A stretch of 64,000 nucleotides of DNA from Burkholderiaceae bacterium (GCA_023266335.1 JAHFQJ010000003.1:1-64000), one strand, 5' to 3'; numbered from the stretch's first letter, positions 1-9,570 are shown. The notes: generated from the sequence alone by a model not told the origin. Made by a program: numbers and translations.

Positions 1-1
1 A

Positions 2-284
2 TCCCGTTCAGAAGAGATGGTAGAATTAAGTATGAGATTATGGGTTCATGTTAATAAGCCTGAAGAATTTGCTAAATATCAGATAATCTTTAAGTCAGCT
101 ATCTTGGTTTAACACTCTCTTAAATTTTACCTTAATACCTTTAGATAAAAACTTGCCAAATTTAAAACAGCCTGCAATGACTCCGGATAAACACTATGGT
201 TATGCTGCCACATGGCTAGGATTATTTTTTGTTAGCCTCTGCTTTACTTACGGATTATTTATAAGAACTAAAATAAAAAACTAA
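2..284 (+). pseudogene. 3' end of a SURF1-like cytochrome oxidase assembly gene, apparently frameshifted
   Basis: The last 48 codons (141-284) read as a typical SURF1 C-terminus: a short polar stretch, then DKHYGYAATW followed by one hydrophobic transmembrane segment and a basic tail. SURF1 is an inner-membrane protein that helps assemble cytochrome c oxidase, and the window also carries ctaE. This frame is closed by a TAA at 84-86. The upstream stretch 2-112 is open in another frame and contains WVHVNKPEEFAKY, so I infer a frameshift near 105-115. The gene runs off the left edge, so its full length is unknown. The C-terminal match is fairly clear; that the upstream segment belongs to the same gene is inference. 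Confidence 0.5.
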
Positions 285-352
285 TAATTTATTGAGTAGT
301 TATAGCGGAAAAAGCAGAAAAAGATAAAAATTCCCTAAAGAATATTTTTATT

Positions 353-382
353 TATGCACGCCCCATGTATAATAAGTGCATA
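353..382 (+). promoter_or_regulatory. glyQ promoter -10 inside a 7-bp inverted repeat
   Basis: A perfect -10 hexamer TATAAT lies at 368-373, about 30 bases before the glyQ ATG. It is bracketed by the inverted repeat TATGCAC (353-359) and GTGCATA (376-382). No good -35 is visible at 17 bases. An inverted repeat centred on a -10 box is a common operator geometry; that it binds a regulator is inference. Confidence 0.35.
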
Positions 383-404
383 TTAACGTTTGTATATTAC
401 ATCT

Positions 405-1310
405 ATGTTAAGCTTTCAGCAAATAATTCTTAATCTACAAAACTATTGGGCAAAGCAAGGCTGTGCATTACTCCAGCCCCATGATATGGAAGTTGGCGCA
501 GGAACATCTCACCCCGCTACATTTTTACGTGCAATTGGTCCTGAACCTTGGCGTGCCGCTTATGTTCAGCCTTCACGACGCCCTAAAGACGGACGCTACG
601 GTGAAAATCCAAACCGCTTACAGCATTATTATCAATACCAAGTAATGATTAAACCAGCACCTGAAAACATTTTAGATTTATATTTAAAATCTTTAGAAGC
701 CTTAGGATTAAATCTCAAAGAACACGATATTAGATTTGTAGAAGATGATTGGGAAAATCCAAGTTTAGGTGCATGGGGATTAGGCTGGGAAGTGTGGTTA
801 AATGGCATGGAGGTTACACAGTTTACATATTTTCAGCAAGTTGGCGGATTAGACTGCAAACCTATTTCAAGTGAAATAACCTATGGCATTGAACGTTTAG
901 CCATGTATCTGCAGAATAAAGATAATGTATATGATTTAGAATGGTCTAAATATAATTTACATGGAATAGAAAAAACTATCACTTATGGCGATGTATTTAA
1001 ACAAAACGAAGTGGAGCAATCAACATTTAATTTTGAGTTTTCCAATATTGATATTTTATTTCAGCATTTCACTCAACATGAAGAACAAGCTAAATATTTA
1101 TTAAACTTAGAACAGGATAAAAATATTACTTTACCTGCCTATGAACAGGTGCTGAAAGCTGCCCATATATTTAATTTATTAGATGCAAGAGGAGCAATTT
1201 CAGTAACTGAAAGAGCAAATTATATTGGAAGATTAAGAATATTATCCAAAAGTGTAGCTAACCGGTATTATCATGCAAGAGAAATGCTAAGCTTTCCCTT
1301 GTGTAAATAA
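405..1310 (+). CDS. glyQ: Glycyl-tRNA synthetase alpha subunit
   Basis: This is the catalytic alpha chain of the bacterial alpha2-beta2 glycyl-tRNA synthetase, which charges tRNA-Gly in the cytoplasm. The 301-residue protein is near-identical in pattern to the family from end to end: [63 protein letters not shown] and [14 protein letters not shown] chose the ATG at 405 because family members start there; an in-frame TTG lies at 390 just upstream. No convincing ribosome binding site is visible. The beta subunit gene glyS, usually directly downstream, is absent here: the next gene is a small accessory ORF. A repeat follows the stop codon. Confidence 0.97.
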   Translation: MLSFQQIILNLQNYWAKQGCALLQPHDMEVGAGTSHPATFLRAIGPEPWRAAYVQPSRRPKDGRYGENPNRLQHYYQYQVMIKPAPENILDLYLKSLEALGLNLKEHDIRFVEDDWENPSLGAWGLGWEVWLNGMEVTQFTYFQQVGGLDCKPISSEITYGIERLAMYLQNKDNVYDLEWSKYNLHGIEKTITYGDVFKQNEVEQSTFNFEFSNIDILFQHFTQHEEQAKYLLNLEQDKNITLPAYEQVLKAAHIFNLLDARGAISVTERANYIGRLRILSKSVANRYYHAREMLSFPLCK

Positions 1311-1327
1311 GGATATTAAACAGGTAA

Positions 1328-1487
1328 TTTGAAAAATGAACCGAATTATTATCGAACATCAAACTATGGTCGTTCCCGAGTATGCGGGAATCTATAGATA
1401 CCTGCATTCGCAGGTATGACACTCGTTTTAACAGCCGGATTTATCCGGTATCATGGTTAATGGTATCAAATTAGTTGCTCAATCCCC
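1328..1487 (+). repeat. Dispersed repeat family R2, copy 1
   Basis: This intergenic copy contains TATGCGGGAATC and CTGCATTCGCAGG hairpin segments, then a tail ending TTAGTTGCTCAATC. Related copies lie at 9330-9465 (inverted), 22961-23069 and 33556-33680 (inverted), with a fragment near 4132-4158. Shared landmarks are TTGAAAAATGAA at one end, the inverted repeat around CTGCNTTCGCAGG, and CAACTAAT/ATTAGTTG at the other end. It is probably a non-coding mobile or palindromic element. Confidence 0.65.
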
Positions 1488-1564
1488 ACATAAAATGCAG
1501 ATTTACAAGTTTTTATATTTGATTTATACTTGTGCAAATTGAATAGTAAAATAAGGAGATAAAA

Positions 1565-1822
1565 ATGCTGTCATCTACTATAAGTATTGATGCAAGCTCT
1601 CAGTATGCAATGTGTACAGACCACAATTATGGAGACTATTATAACACAAATGATGCCAAGAATGGTGGTATGAATTTTATATGTAAAATAACAGATCCTC
1701 CGCATAACCATGAAAATGGCGGTAAGGTGCATTTCTTTGAGTTTGACGAAAATGGTAAAAATCCAAAGTTTAAAAGTTTCGGTGAAAATTCATCATACAA
1801 AACATTAACTATTGAAAGATAA
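1565..1822 (+). CDS. Small hypothetical protein with a C-x2-H...C module
   Basis: I do not recognise this 85-residue protein. An AAGGAG ribosome binding site lies 6-7 bases before the ATG, so it is probably expressed. Residues 17-47 read MCTDHNYGDYY..., then KNGGMNFICK and PPHNH. The same arrangement (C-x-D-H-N-Y, a linker, K-N/D-G, an aromatic residue, then C) occurs in the 31578-32606 protein and more loosely in the 16557-16908 reading frame. This suggests a lineage-specific module, perhaps metal-binding through Cys and His. The C-terminal half is charged and rich in Lys, Phe and Asn. It has no signal peptide or membrane segment. It lies downstream of glyQ, separated by a repeat. Confidence 0.6.
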   Translation: MLSSTISIDASSQYAMCTDHNYGDYYNTNDAKNGGMNFICKITDPPHNHENGGKVHFFEFDENGKNPKFKSFGENSSYKTLTIER

Positions 1823-1925
1823 TAATCTTTGCGGATATTGCTTCCAATATTATAGTTTTATTGTAAGTTGAACCATATAAAATTATCAAATATATGGTTT
1901 TAGCTTTTTAGCCTAAAGTTAAAAA

Positions 1926-3050
1926 TTACTTCCCGCCAATCACTTCTAAAGTCTGCCATTTACCGCCTGAAACTTTATAAATGCTTATGCTTCCGTCTTT
2001 TAAATCTCCTTTGCCGTCGTAGGATATTTTTTTGCTAGCAACACCTGTGCTGTTTGTATTAGCTAAAATAGGCAGATATTTAGCACTTTCTGTACTTCCT
2101 GCTTTTAAAATAGCGTTCATCATAATCATAGCACCGTCATATGCATAAGGTGAGTATGTTTCAACTTTAGTGCCAAAGCGTTTTTCATATTTAGCTTTAT
2201 ATGCAGCACCGTCTGGCATTTGCTCCAGCGGTAAACCTGCCAACGATGCAATTGTACCCTCACTTGCTTTGTCTGCTAATTTAATGAAATTAGCAGTTTT
2301 TACCATTTCACCTGCTAATACAGGTATATTCATGCCTAAAGCTTTTAATTGCTGTACGAGCGGAGCAGCTTGACCCTCAGCACCTCCAAAAAATATAGCT
2401 TGTGCATCTGTTTTTTTAATATTTGTTAAAATAGCTTTAAAATCAGAAGCTTTATCATTTGTAAATTCATGTTTTACAATTTTTGCACCGTTAGCTTTAG
2501 CTGCTGTTTCAAATTCATCAGCTAAACCTTTACCGTAAGCCGTAGCATCATCAATAACTGCTATTTTTTTAAAGCCCAATTTAGCCGCTGCAAATTTGCC
2601 TATGACACTGCCTTGCTGTGTATCTGATGTCATCATACGAAAAGTAGTTTTAAAGCCTTGTTTGGTATATTCCGGTGCTGTAGCCATGGCAATTTGAGGA
2701 ATATTAGCTTTATGATAAATTGCTGATGCTGGTATGCTTGTACCAGAATTAAAATGCCCTAACATGCCGGCAATTTTTGCATCAACTAACTTTTGTGCAG
2801 CATTTGTACCAGATTTTGGATCAGCTTGATCATCTTCAGAAAGTAATACAAATTTTATTTCTTTACCGTTGAGTTTTGGATGTTTAGCATTTACTTCTTC
2901 AATGGCTAATATAATACCATTTTGCATATCTTTACCATATTTAGCTTGAGCTCCGGTTAATGGGGCTGCAAAACCTAATTTTATTTCTTCTGCGGCTTGT
3001 GCTTGTAATACACCAGCACTCATTAAAGCTATGACTAGCAGTTTTTTCAT
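1926..3050 (-). CDS. Branched-chain amino-acid ABC transporter substrate-binding protein (LivJ/LivK type)
   Basis: This is a periplasmic receptor of the leucine/isoleucine/valine-binding family, which delivers ligand to a Liv-type ABC transporter. The 374-residue protein begins with a signal peptide ending near residue 19 (VLQAQA|AEE). The type I periplasmic binding fold follows: IKLGFAAPLTGAQAKYG at the N-terminus, then KLVDAKIAGMLGHFNSG and YSPYAYDGAMIM. Its length is typical. No permease or ATPase gene (livHMGF) lies next to it, so it is an orphan receptor here, and the ligand cannot be read from the sequence. It is transcribed leftwards from its own promoter region, next to a repeat. Confidence 0.92.
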   Translation of the reverse strand: MKKLLVIALMSAGVLQAQAAEEIKLGFAAPLTGAQAKYGKDMQNGIILAIEEVNAKHPKLNGKEIKFVLLSEDDQADPKSGTNAAQKLVDAKIAGMLGHFNSGTSIPASAIYHKANIPQIAMATAPEYTKQGFKTTFRMMTSDTQQGSVIGKFAAAKLGFKKIAVIDDATAYGKGLADEFETAAKANGAKIVKHEFTNDKASDFKAILTNIKKTDAQAIFFGGAEGQAAPLVQQLKALGMNIPVLAGEMVKTANFIKLADKASEGTIASLAGLPLEQMPDGAAYKAKYEKRFGTKVETYSPYAYDGAMIMMNAILKAGSTESAKYLPILANTNSTGVASKKISYDGKGDLKDGSISIYKVSGGKWQTLEVIGGK

Positions 3051-3199
3051 AATTGCTCCTTATTTTTATTAAACGGGTAAATTGAACTTACTGTATAACT
3101 TTAGTCTTATTATATATATTAACTAAATTCAATTTGCGTAAAAGTATAAAGTATAAATGACGATTACACAAATTTTAATTTTAGAATTTATAAAATAAT

Positions 3200-3330
3200 T
3201 ATACTAATTGTAGCTCATTTTACGATGAGGCAGCAGGAATAAATTACGAAGACTATGTACATATTAGTACACTTAGGAGTACTGTTGATGACAACGAAGT
3301 TCGCAAATTGAAATCCAATTAGAATGTATA
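3200..3330 (+). repeat. MITE-like repeat family R1, copy A
   Basis: This is a copy of a 130-160 bp element with ends TATACTAATTG and ATTAG(TATA), here degraded at the right end. The interior reads ...CATTTTACGATGAGGCAGC...AATAAATTACGA...ACAACGAAGTTCGCAAATTG. Related copies are at 36703-36860, 36917-37048 and 57068-57210, with half copies at 20880-20914 and 60445-60490. The termini are imperfect inverted repeats beginning with TA, as in IS630/mariner-type MITEs. It fills most of the 341-bp gap between the binding-protein gene and dolP. Confidence 0.7.
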
Positions 3331-3391
3331 TATATTTTAAATAAAAATTAGTATAATGATTAAATATTTTTGCATCTAAAAAGGATACACT

Positions 3392-3994
3392 ATGAAATAT
3401 AAACTAAAATTTAACTATACGAAAAGCCTATGTATCAGCCTTGGGTTAGTAGTTTTATCCAGCGGTTTAACTGCTTGTGCTCCATTATTAATCGGTGGAG
3501 CTATCGGCACTGCTGCTGCCGTTTATACAGATAGAAGACCTGCTAATTTGCAAACTACAGATAAAGGCATACAAATTGAAACTTTATCTGAAATTAGCCG
3601 CGATTTTCCTAATTCAAATATTGAAGCCGCTGTTTGGAATAGAAGAGTGTTACTCATTGGTTCTGTACCTACTCAAGAAGATAAAGACCGCATTACTGAA
3701 AAATATTCTAAACACAAAAATATTAGTGCTTTATATAATGAGTTAAATGTCGGATTTAAGCCAGCCTTAGTAACTAAAGGCAATGATGCATTGTTAACGA
3801 GCAGATTACGTACTGAATTCACTGCAACTCAAGGTATTAACTCTTCCTCAATTAAAATTGTAACTGAAGGTAATAAAGTTTATTTAATGGGTTGGGTAAC
3901 ACAAGCTGAACTTGAAAAAGCTTTAACAACAGCTAGACAGACTTCGGGTGTTAGTGAAGTTGTAAATTTAACTGAGGTAGTATCTAAAAACTAA
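3392..3994 (+). CDS. dolP: BON-domain outer-membrane lipoprotein (DolP/YraP type)
   Basis: The 200-residue protein has a lipoprotein signal ending in the lipobox LTAC (Cys29), followed by a Gly/Ala-rich stretch and two BON domains at roughly 45-115 and 125-195 (each with the pattern ...V.L.G.V.....). DolP-type proteins sit in the outer membrane and support envelope integrity. A -10 box TATAAT at 3352-3357 and an AAGGA site just before the ATG support its own promoter and this start. In relatives dolP often follows yraN/gmhA-type genes; none is here. Confidence 0.9.
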   Translation: MKYKLKFNYTKSLCISLGLVVLSSGLTACAPLLIGGAIGTAAAVYTDRRPANLQTTDKGIQIETLSEISRDFPNSNIEAAVWNRRVLLIGSVPTQEDKDRITEKYSKHKNISALYNELNVGFKPALVTKGNDALLTSRLRTEFTATQGINSSSIKIVTEGNKVYLMGWVTQAELEKALTTARQTSGVSEVVNLTEVVSKN

Positions 3995-4431
3995 AATTCT
4001 CAAATCCACTTGTAAATGTTATTTTATAGATAGAGATTAGAGGGTATTAACTATAATAGATGGGTATTTTATAAGAATAAAACTCATAAATAAAAATCCT
4101 CTATTTTGTAAATTTTCTTGTTGTAGCGTGGAGTCATATCTGCGAAGGCAGGTATCAGTATGCTGTTTTTATCTATCAGCCGTTAGCGTTCTCAGAAGTT
4201 ATATCTCTATCTATGCCTGTTCTTATATAGCTTCATTTATATTTATCTATATTCCATATTCTTTATTATCTTTGTATATACATTGTACTCTTTATGTAGC
4301 GTCAATTATTTTGAATTAATTTAATAATTAATACATATTTATTTATTTATTTATTAAAATATATTCAGGTATTAAGCTTTTATGCTAAAATATGCTTATG
4401 CATAAATTCTATTATTACTTCACTTAAATTT
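3995..4431. other. AT-rich intergenic region with a decayed R2 repeat fragment
   Basis: I see no convincing gene. Bases 4132-4158 resemble the core of repeat family R2 (ATCTGCGAAGGCAGGTATCAG). A 63-codon open frame across 4128-4319 runs through this fragment and has no ribosome binding site or protein-like composition. Confidence 0.5.
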
Positions 4432-4563
4432 ATGTATTACAAAATAAACAATAAACTACAGAATATAAAATGGAAAGAGCCTAATTTTAAAATTATTCAT
4501 CTGGACGGTTCAAACCTGCCGGTTTCTGCACCTCTAAAAAAATCTTGGTGGAAAGCATGGTAA
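4432..4563 (+). CDS. Possible 43-residue basic small protein
   Basis: A short frame encodes a basic, Trp-rich peptide with KWKEPNFKIIHLDGSNLP in the middle and KKSWWKAW at the end. The composition looks protein-like (ordered hydrophobic and charged alternation, Gly and Pro in turns) rather than random AT-rich translation. The ribosome binding site is weak. It ends 6 bases before the convergent ampG stop. I do not recognise it; it may be the remnant of a longer gene. Confidence 0.35.
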   Translation: MYYKINNKLQNIKWKEPNFKIIHLDGSNLPVSAPLKKSWWKAW

Positions 4564-4569
4564 AAATAT

Positions 4570-5805
4570 TCATCTAGCCCTAGCCATGTGTTTTGAGGTT
4601 ATGCCAATGATATATAACAAAACCATACCTGGGATAGCTAAAAATGTACAAAAAATAAAGAAATTAAACCAGCCGCCGGCATATTCCTGCATATAACCAA
4701 CAGACCCACCTAATATGGTTCTGGGTAAAGCCGCTATACTGCTAAATAATGCAAATTGAGTTGCACTATAATTACGGTTAGTTAAAGTAGCCAAATATCC
4801 CCCCATTGCAGCAGAACCCATGCCAACAGCTAATGCTTCACCTGCAATTGCTACTGCTAAAACATAAATATTATTTGCAGGAATATAAGCTAACCAGATA
4901 AAGCCTAGTATTGCAGCAGCTTGTAATATGCCGAATACCCATAAGCTTTTATATACTCCAAGTTTATTCATCCAAACTGCACCAATTATACCGCCAATAA
5001 TGCTTGCCGTTAAGCCTGCAATTTTTGCCACAGTGCCAATTTGGGTTTTAGTGTAGCCAATTTCTAAATAAAAAACAGAAGCTAAATTAGTAGCTAACAT
5101 ATCGCCTAATTTGTATAAGCAGATAAAACTTAGCACTAATATAACTTGTTTTAAACCTAGTCTTTGAAAAAATTCTTTAAAAGGCTCAACGATGGCTTTT
5201 TGTAAACTGGGGGTTTGATAATTATGCTGAGGTTCTTTAATTATTAAAGTAGTAAATATGCCCAACAGCATAAATAAACCGCATATCCACCAGACCTGCT
5301 GCCATGTTGCATAATTTTTATCCACTAAAATTAAAGGCAAAGAGAATGAGGCTAAAGAAGAAATTTTATATGCAGCTAGCCACACAGCCATGGCAGAAGC
5401 TTGCTCTTCATCTGAAAAATATTCTCTGCGGTAAGCATCAAGCACAATATCCTGTGAAGCTGAAACAAAAGCTAAAACTACACAAATTGGAACTACACTT
5501 CCGAGTAAATTTTGATAATCAGATAAGCTTATACAACCTAAACATAATAAACATATGATTTGCGTAACCAGCATCCAGCCGCGGCGTTTACCTAAAAATG
5601 GCAGTTCATACCTATCAAGTAAAGGAGCCCATAAAAACTTCCACGCATATGGAAGCATGACAGTTGTTATTAAACCAATAGCTTTTAAATCTACACCATA
5701 AGTTTTTAACCACACCGGCACTAAACTTGCCAAAGCAAATAAGGGCAGCCCGCTTGAAAATCCAAGAAATGTACAAATTAAAACTAGTTTGCAGCGTTGA
5801 TTCAT
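4570..5805 (-). CDS. ampG: MFS muropeptide permease, AmpG family
   Basis: The 411-residue protein is almost wholly membrane-embedded, with about 12 transmembrane helices. The N-terminus has the AmpG signature: FSSGLPLFALASLVPVWL, then LPYAWKFLWAPLLDRY. AmpG imports anhydro-muropeptides from the periplasm for cell-wall recycling and so influences beta-lactamase induction. Length is in the range of short AmpG proteins. Dcd lies upstream in the same direction. Confidence 0.9.
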   Translation of the reverse strand: MNQRCKLVLICTFLGFSSGLPLFALASLVPVWLKTYGVDLKAIGLITTVMLPYAWKFLWAPLLDRYELPFLGKRRGWMLVTQIICLLCLGCISLSDYQNLLGSVVPICVVLAFVSASQDIVLDAYRREYFSDEEQASAMAVWLAAYKISSLASFSLPLILVDKNYATWQQVWWICGLFMLLGIFTTLIIKEPQHNYQTPSLQKAIVEPFKEFFQRLGLKQVILVLSFICLYKLGDMLATNLASVFYLEIGYTKTQIGTVAKIAGLTASIIGGIIGAVWMNKLGVYKSLWVFGILQAAAILGFIWLAYIPANNIYVLAVAIAGEALAVGMGSAAMGGYLATLTNRNYSATQFALFSSIAALPRTILGGSVGYMQEYAGGWFNFFIFCTFLAIPGMVLLYIIGITSKHMARAR

Positions 5806-5861
5806 ATTGTTATTTATCGAGATATATTAGCTTTAATTATACACATATAGTTAAATTTATA

Positions 5862-6425
5862 TTAAGCTTGAGGTAAAGTTACTCCAATTTGACCTTGATA
5901 CTTACCTTGCCTATCTTTATAAGATGTTTTGCATACTCTATCGCTTTGAAAAAATAGAACTTGCGCACAGCCTTCATAAGCATAAATTTTAGCTGGTAAA
6001 GGCGTTGTATTGCTGAATTCTAAAGTAACATAGCCTTCCCACTCCGGCTCAAACGGCGTTACATTTACAATAATTCCACAACGTGCATATGTGCTTTTTC
6101 CTACACAAATGGTTAAAATATCACGGGGAATTTTAAAATATTCAACTGTTCTGGCTAAAGCAAAGGAGTTTGGCGGAATAATACATACATCGCCAACTAC
6201 ATCAACGAATGCTTTAGCATCAAAATTTTTCGGATCTACAACTGTATTAAATACATTGGTAAAAACTTTAAACTCATTTGCACATCTTATATCATATCCA
6301 TAACTTGATGTACCATATGATATTATTTTTCTGTCATTTTCAAAGCGGATTTGCTCGGGGCTGAATGGGTTTATCATGCCCAATTCTGCTTGTTCGATTA
6401 TCCATTCATCTGATTTTATTGTCAT
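5862..6425 (-). CDS. dcd: dCTP deaminase
   Basis: This enzyme deaminates dCTP to dUTP for thymidylate synthesis. The 187-residue protein matches the family throughout: [62 protein letters not shown] and a C-terminal KYQGQ. The catalytic Glu lies within FEPEWEG, and the trimeric dUTPase-like fold is expected. Its length is typical of betaproteobacterial Dcd. It lies between guaB and ampG, all leftward. Confidence 0.97.
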   Translation of the reverse strand: MTIKSDEWIIEQAELGMINPFSPEQIRFENDRKIISYGTSSYGYDIRCANEFKVFTNVFNTVVDPKNFDAKAFVDVVGDVCIIPPNSFALARTVEYFKIPRDILTICVGKSTYARCGIIVNVTPFEPEWEGYVTLEFSNTTPLPAKIYAYEGCAQVLFFQSDRVCKTSYKDRQGKYQGQIGVTLPQA

Positions 6426-6621
6426 ATATTTATCATTTAAAACAGTATTTTTATGTTAACGTGTAAATTGACTTATATTTAAATTATTAAGATTGAAAAT
6501 TAATTATACAACATATTATTCAGTAAATTATAAGAATTTTATGATTTTTAGATATTTATTTTTTTTATTAGATAAACATTATATATAATTTACTTTTAAA
6601 CAAAATTAGCAGTTATACTAA

Positions 6622-8088
6622 TCATTCCATATGATAGTTCGGAGCTTCTTTAGTTATTTGAACATCATGTACATGAGATTCACGCATACCAGCAGATGTA
6701 ATTTGAACAAATTTCGCTTCTTTATGCCAAGTTGGTATATCAGCGCATCCACAATATCCCATAGAAGCGCGTATTCCGCCAGCTAATTGCCTTACAATAT
6801 TAATAACACTGCCTTTATACGGCACTTGCCCTTCGATACCTTCAGGAACTAATTTATCTGTATTTGAGCGTGAATCTTGAAAATATCTATCTGCCGAACC
6901 ATCTTTCATTGCACCCACAGAACCCATGCCGCGGTAGCTTTTATAACTTCTGCCCTGATATAAAAATACTTCCCCCGGAGCTTCTTCTGTACCTGCAAAC
7001 ATGCCGCCCATCATCGCACAGCTTGCACCGGCTGCTATAGCTTTGGCAATATCGCCGGAATAGCGTATGCCTCCATCAGCTATAATACCAACTCCGCTGC
7101 CTTGCAATGCTTTAGCCACATTGCTGACTGCACTAATTTGAGGAACACCAACACCTGCAATAATACGGGTTGTGCATATGCTGCCTGGACCAATTCCAAC
7201 TTTTACTCCATCTGCCCCTGCATTGGCTAAGGCTAAAGCTGCTTCAGCACTTGCAATATTGCCGCCGACAACCTGCACTTGCGGATAATTTTGTTTTATC
7301 CATGTTATCTGCTGTAATACACCTTTGCTATGACCATGAGCCGTATCAACCACCAATAAATCTACTCCGGCATTGACTAACAATTCAATACGCTCTTGAT
7401 TTGTTTCACCTACGCCAATAGCTGCCCCAACCAATAATCTTCCTTGCTCATCTTTACAAGCATTCGGATGTTCATGGGCTTTTTGAATATCTTTAGCCGT
7501 AATTAACCCGACAAGTTCAAAACCGGCATTTACAACGAGTACTCTTTCTAGCCTATATTGATGCATTAATTGCTTTGCTGATTCTAAGTTTTGATGTGGA
7601 CTTACCGTAATCAATTTTTCTTTTGGTGTCATTTTATCAGCAACAACTGCACCTAAATTCATTTCAAATCTAATATCACGATTAGTAATAATTCCAACAA
7701 CTTGTCTGCTATATGCATCAACAACTGGAAATCCAGACACTCCGTACTGTGCAGATAATTCTGACACTTCACCAATTGTTTGATGTGCAAAGACTGTAAT
7801 TGGATCTTTTAAAATACCTGATTCAAATCTTTTAACTTTTGCGGCATGTTTGGCCTGCTGTTCAGGGGTAAGATTTTTGTGTATTATGCCTATACCGCCC
7901 TCTTGTGCCATTACGATTGCTAAATTTGCTTCGGTTACTGTATCCATAGCAGCCGACATAATTGGTACATTTAACGAGATTTTTTTAGTTAATTGCGTTT
8001 TTAAAGACACAGAGCTAGGAAGAATTTCAGAATAATTCGGCACTAGCAGCACATCATCAAAAGTGAGGGCTTGTTGAATTATATTCAT
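6622..8088 (-). CDS. guaB: Inosine-5'-monophosphate dehydrogenase
   Basis: This enzyme oxidises IMP to XMP, the committed step of GMP synthesis. The 488-residue protein is full length: N-terminal [18 protein letters not shown], a CBS pair at roughly 95-205, then the catalytic loop [11 protein letters not shown] with the active-site Cys, [10 protein letters not shown] and the flap [10 protein letters not shown]. The ATG at 8088 is placed by family alignment. A strong sigma-70-type promoter lies directly upstream (8115-8143). guaA is not adjacent. Confidence 0.98.
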   Translation of the reverse strand: MNIIQQALTFDDVLLVPNYSEILPSSVSLKTQLTKKISLNVPIMSAAMDTVTEANLAIVMAQEGGIGIIHKNLTPEQQAKHAAKVKRFESGILKDPITVFAHQTIGEVSELSAQYGVSGFPVVDAYSRQVVGIITNRDIRFEMNLGAVVADKMTPKEKLITVSPHQNLESAKQLMHQYRLERVLVVNAGFELVGLITAKDIQKAHEHPNACKDEQGRLLVGAAIGVGETNQERIELLVNAGVDLLVVDTAHGHSKGVLQQITWIKQNYPQVQVVGGNIASAEAALALANAGADGVKVGIGPGSICTTRIIAGVGVPQISAVSNVAKALQGSGVGIIADGGIRYSGDIAKAIAAGASCAMMGGMFAGTEEAPGEVFLYQGRSYKSYRGMGSVGAMKDGSADRYFQDSRSNTDKLVPEGIEGQVPYKGSVINIVRQLAGGIRASMGYCGCADIPTWHKEAKFVQITSAGMRESHVHDVQITKEAPNYHME

Positions 8089-8114
8089 GATAAAACATAT
8101 AGTTTCAATGAGGC

Positions 8115-8143
8115 ATTATACTCTAGAAGGCAATTTTTTGCAA
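8115..8143 (-). promoter_or_regulatory. guaB promoter
   Basis: On the minus strand TTGCAA (8138-8143) and TATAAT (8115-8120) are separated by exactly 17 bases. The start site would fall about 20 bases before the guaB ATG. This is the clearest sigma-70-type promoter in the window. Confidence 0.7.
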
Positions 8144-8252
8144 ATTACAGAATTGCTTGAGATTGACTAAGTAAGTTGAAAAAATCTAAAAATAAAATTT
8201 TACTCAATGAATATTGTATAGTTTATGAGGTTTTAATTGATGAAGTATTTTA

Positions 8253-8358
8253 GGATCATGCCTTATCATCTCAAAATAGCTTCACAGCCCTGTAAAGCAT
8301 CAAGCTGTGAGCTACAGGGCTAAATTCAAGTCTTCGGTTGAGATCTGGGCATAAGCCG
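8253..8358 (+). ncRNA. Candidate structured RNA or palindromic element upstream of guaB
   Basis: About 105 bases fold into nested inverted repeats. The outer arms are ATGCC (8258-8262) with GGCAT (8348-8352), and ATCTCAA (8268-8274) with TTGAGAT (8338-8344). The inner arms AGCCCTGTA (8286-8294) and TACAGGGCT (8313-8321) pair perfectly. A competing stem TTCACAGC/GCTGTGAG (8281-8288/8304-8311) shares bases with the inner stem. On the plus strand CTTCGG at 8332-8337 forms a cUUCGg tetraloop flanked by TCAA/TTGA. It could be a plus-strand small RNA, the terminator region of the 8384-9148 gene, or a mobile palindrome. No RNA family was recognised. Confidence 0.4.
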
Positions 8359-8383
8359 GGGAGCATAAATTAATTTAAATTTA

Positions 8384-9148
8384 TTATTCATTATTTTGTG
8401 GAACTAGTTTACCATGTTTTTGCATGAATGTTTCACCAGTAGAAGTGTTTCGCCACATATTCCAAATTCCTTCTCTACTCTCATATCTTTGAAAAGTATT
8501 TCCATTCTCTAATGAGTGAAATAGGTTATCCCCATCTTGTACGGGAGCTAACGTACTATCGATAAGAGATATAGAGCCTTGAAACATACTATTAATATCA
8601 GAATATACTGAATTACTTTTATTAACTTTTGTTCCTTTGTTACCGTCAATATATGGATCTCCTGTAAAAACTCTAATATCTCCATTTGGATAAGATACAG
8701 TTTTTTTGCCTCTAGTCATAGTATCTAGTACACGGGGATGTCTGAAAACAGTACTATGTTTAATCATATGTTTATTGCAATAAAATGCAGGGCGTAATTT
8801 TATGTTTTTGTCTTTTTTTGAAGGTTGTCCGCATAGCTCACTATTTATGCACATACCCCTAGCATCAGCAGAACAATCACTCTTTATTCCATCTACTCTA
8901 CTGCAAGGTGCTAGTCCTGATAAAATTTGATAATCTAAAATCGAAATAATATCCCCGGATTCTCTATCTTTATATTCAAATTGATAATTGGTTCTATCAC
9001 TACATTTGTTTAGAGATGCGAAAGAGCAGTGTAAAAATCCTCTAAGTGTATTATGATGAATTAAAGGATGTGTACGTTTACAAACATAAACATCATGACC
9101 CTTTATATTTTTTATTTGTGCTATTTCTGTTTGTGATACATTAGGCAT
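8384..9148 (-). CDS. Cys-rich hypothetical protein (MPN... family)
   Basis: I do not recognise this 254-residue soluble protein. I chose the internal ATG at 9148 (protein start MPNVSQ) because GGAA lies at the right distance, whereas the upstream ATG at 9160 has no ribosome binding site. A decayed frame at 44558 begins similarly (MPNNMNVS...KIKGFD). The N-terminal half has about ten cysteines with several histidines (VCKRTHPLIHH, FLHCSF, NSELCGQ, YCNKHMIKH), suggesting metal binding or disulfides. The C-terminal half is Asn/Ser/Thr-rich. It has no signal peptide or membrane segment. It sits between guaB and smc, co-oriented with guaB. Confidence 0.65.
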   Translation of the reverse strand: MPNVSQTEIAQIKNIKGHDVYVCKRTHPLIHHNTLRGFLHCSFASLNKCSDRTNYQFEYKDRESGDIISILDYQILSGLAPCSRVDGIKSDCSADARGMCINSELCGQPSKKDKNIKLRPAFYCNKHMIKHSTVFRHPRVLDTMTRGKKTVSYPNGDIRVFTGDPYIDGNKGTKVNKSNSVYSDINSMFQGSISLIDSTLAPVQDGDNLFHSLENGNTFQRYESREGIWNMWRNTSTGETFMQKHGKLVPQNNE

Positions 9149-9329
9149 AATGTTTTCCATTTAAAAAAAATCTAATACTAAGTTAGTTGCTAACTCTTTT
9201 TTGCTATGTTTTTACTGCTGAAATAATTTCCATGTACAGTATTATTACTTCAACCTTAAGTCTAAGATTACATGAAGGGTATTGCAGGCATCAAAAATAC
9301 CATCTTTGTTTAAAATACTTGGAATTAAT

Positions 9330-9465
9330 TATCAAACTAATTTGGTAGCATTAATCATTATAACAGATAAATCTAGCTGTTAAAATAATCATCATGCCTG
9401 TGCAACAGGTAATCTACGGCATAGTTGGATATTAGATAAATAATTCAGTTCATTTTTTAAATTAC
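9330..9465 (-). repeat. Dispersed repeat family R2, copy 4 (inverted, diverged)
   Basis: This region within the 410-bp gap before smc matches R2 in reverse: ATCAAACTAAT near one end, CATGCCTGTGCAACAGG in the middle, and TAATTCAGTTCATTTTTTAA at the other. It is more diverged than the 1328 and 33556 copies. The rest of the gap holds no gene. Confidence 0.55.
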
Positions 9466-9570
9466 TTATTCAATCAGCATGGTCAAAATATATAAATTGC
9501 TTATCTTAACGATAAATCTTAAAATATAGGTTTTGAGATTATGCGATAATTTCGCTCATATACATAATAA

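Noticed and set aside
4128-4319. 63-codon open frame
   Set aside because: It crosses an R2 repeat fragment, lacks a ribosome binding site and has random AT-rich composition.
8286-8321. tRNA-like GCCCTGTAGCTCA on the minus strand
   Set aside because: The segment pairs with bases only 27 away and has no T-loop or anticodon arm, so it is not a tRNA.
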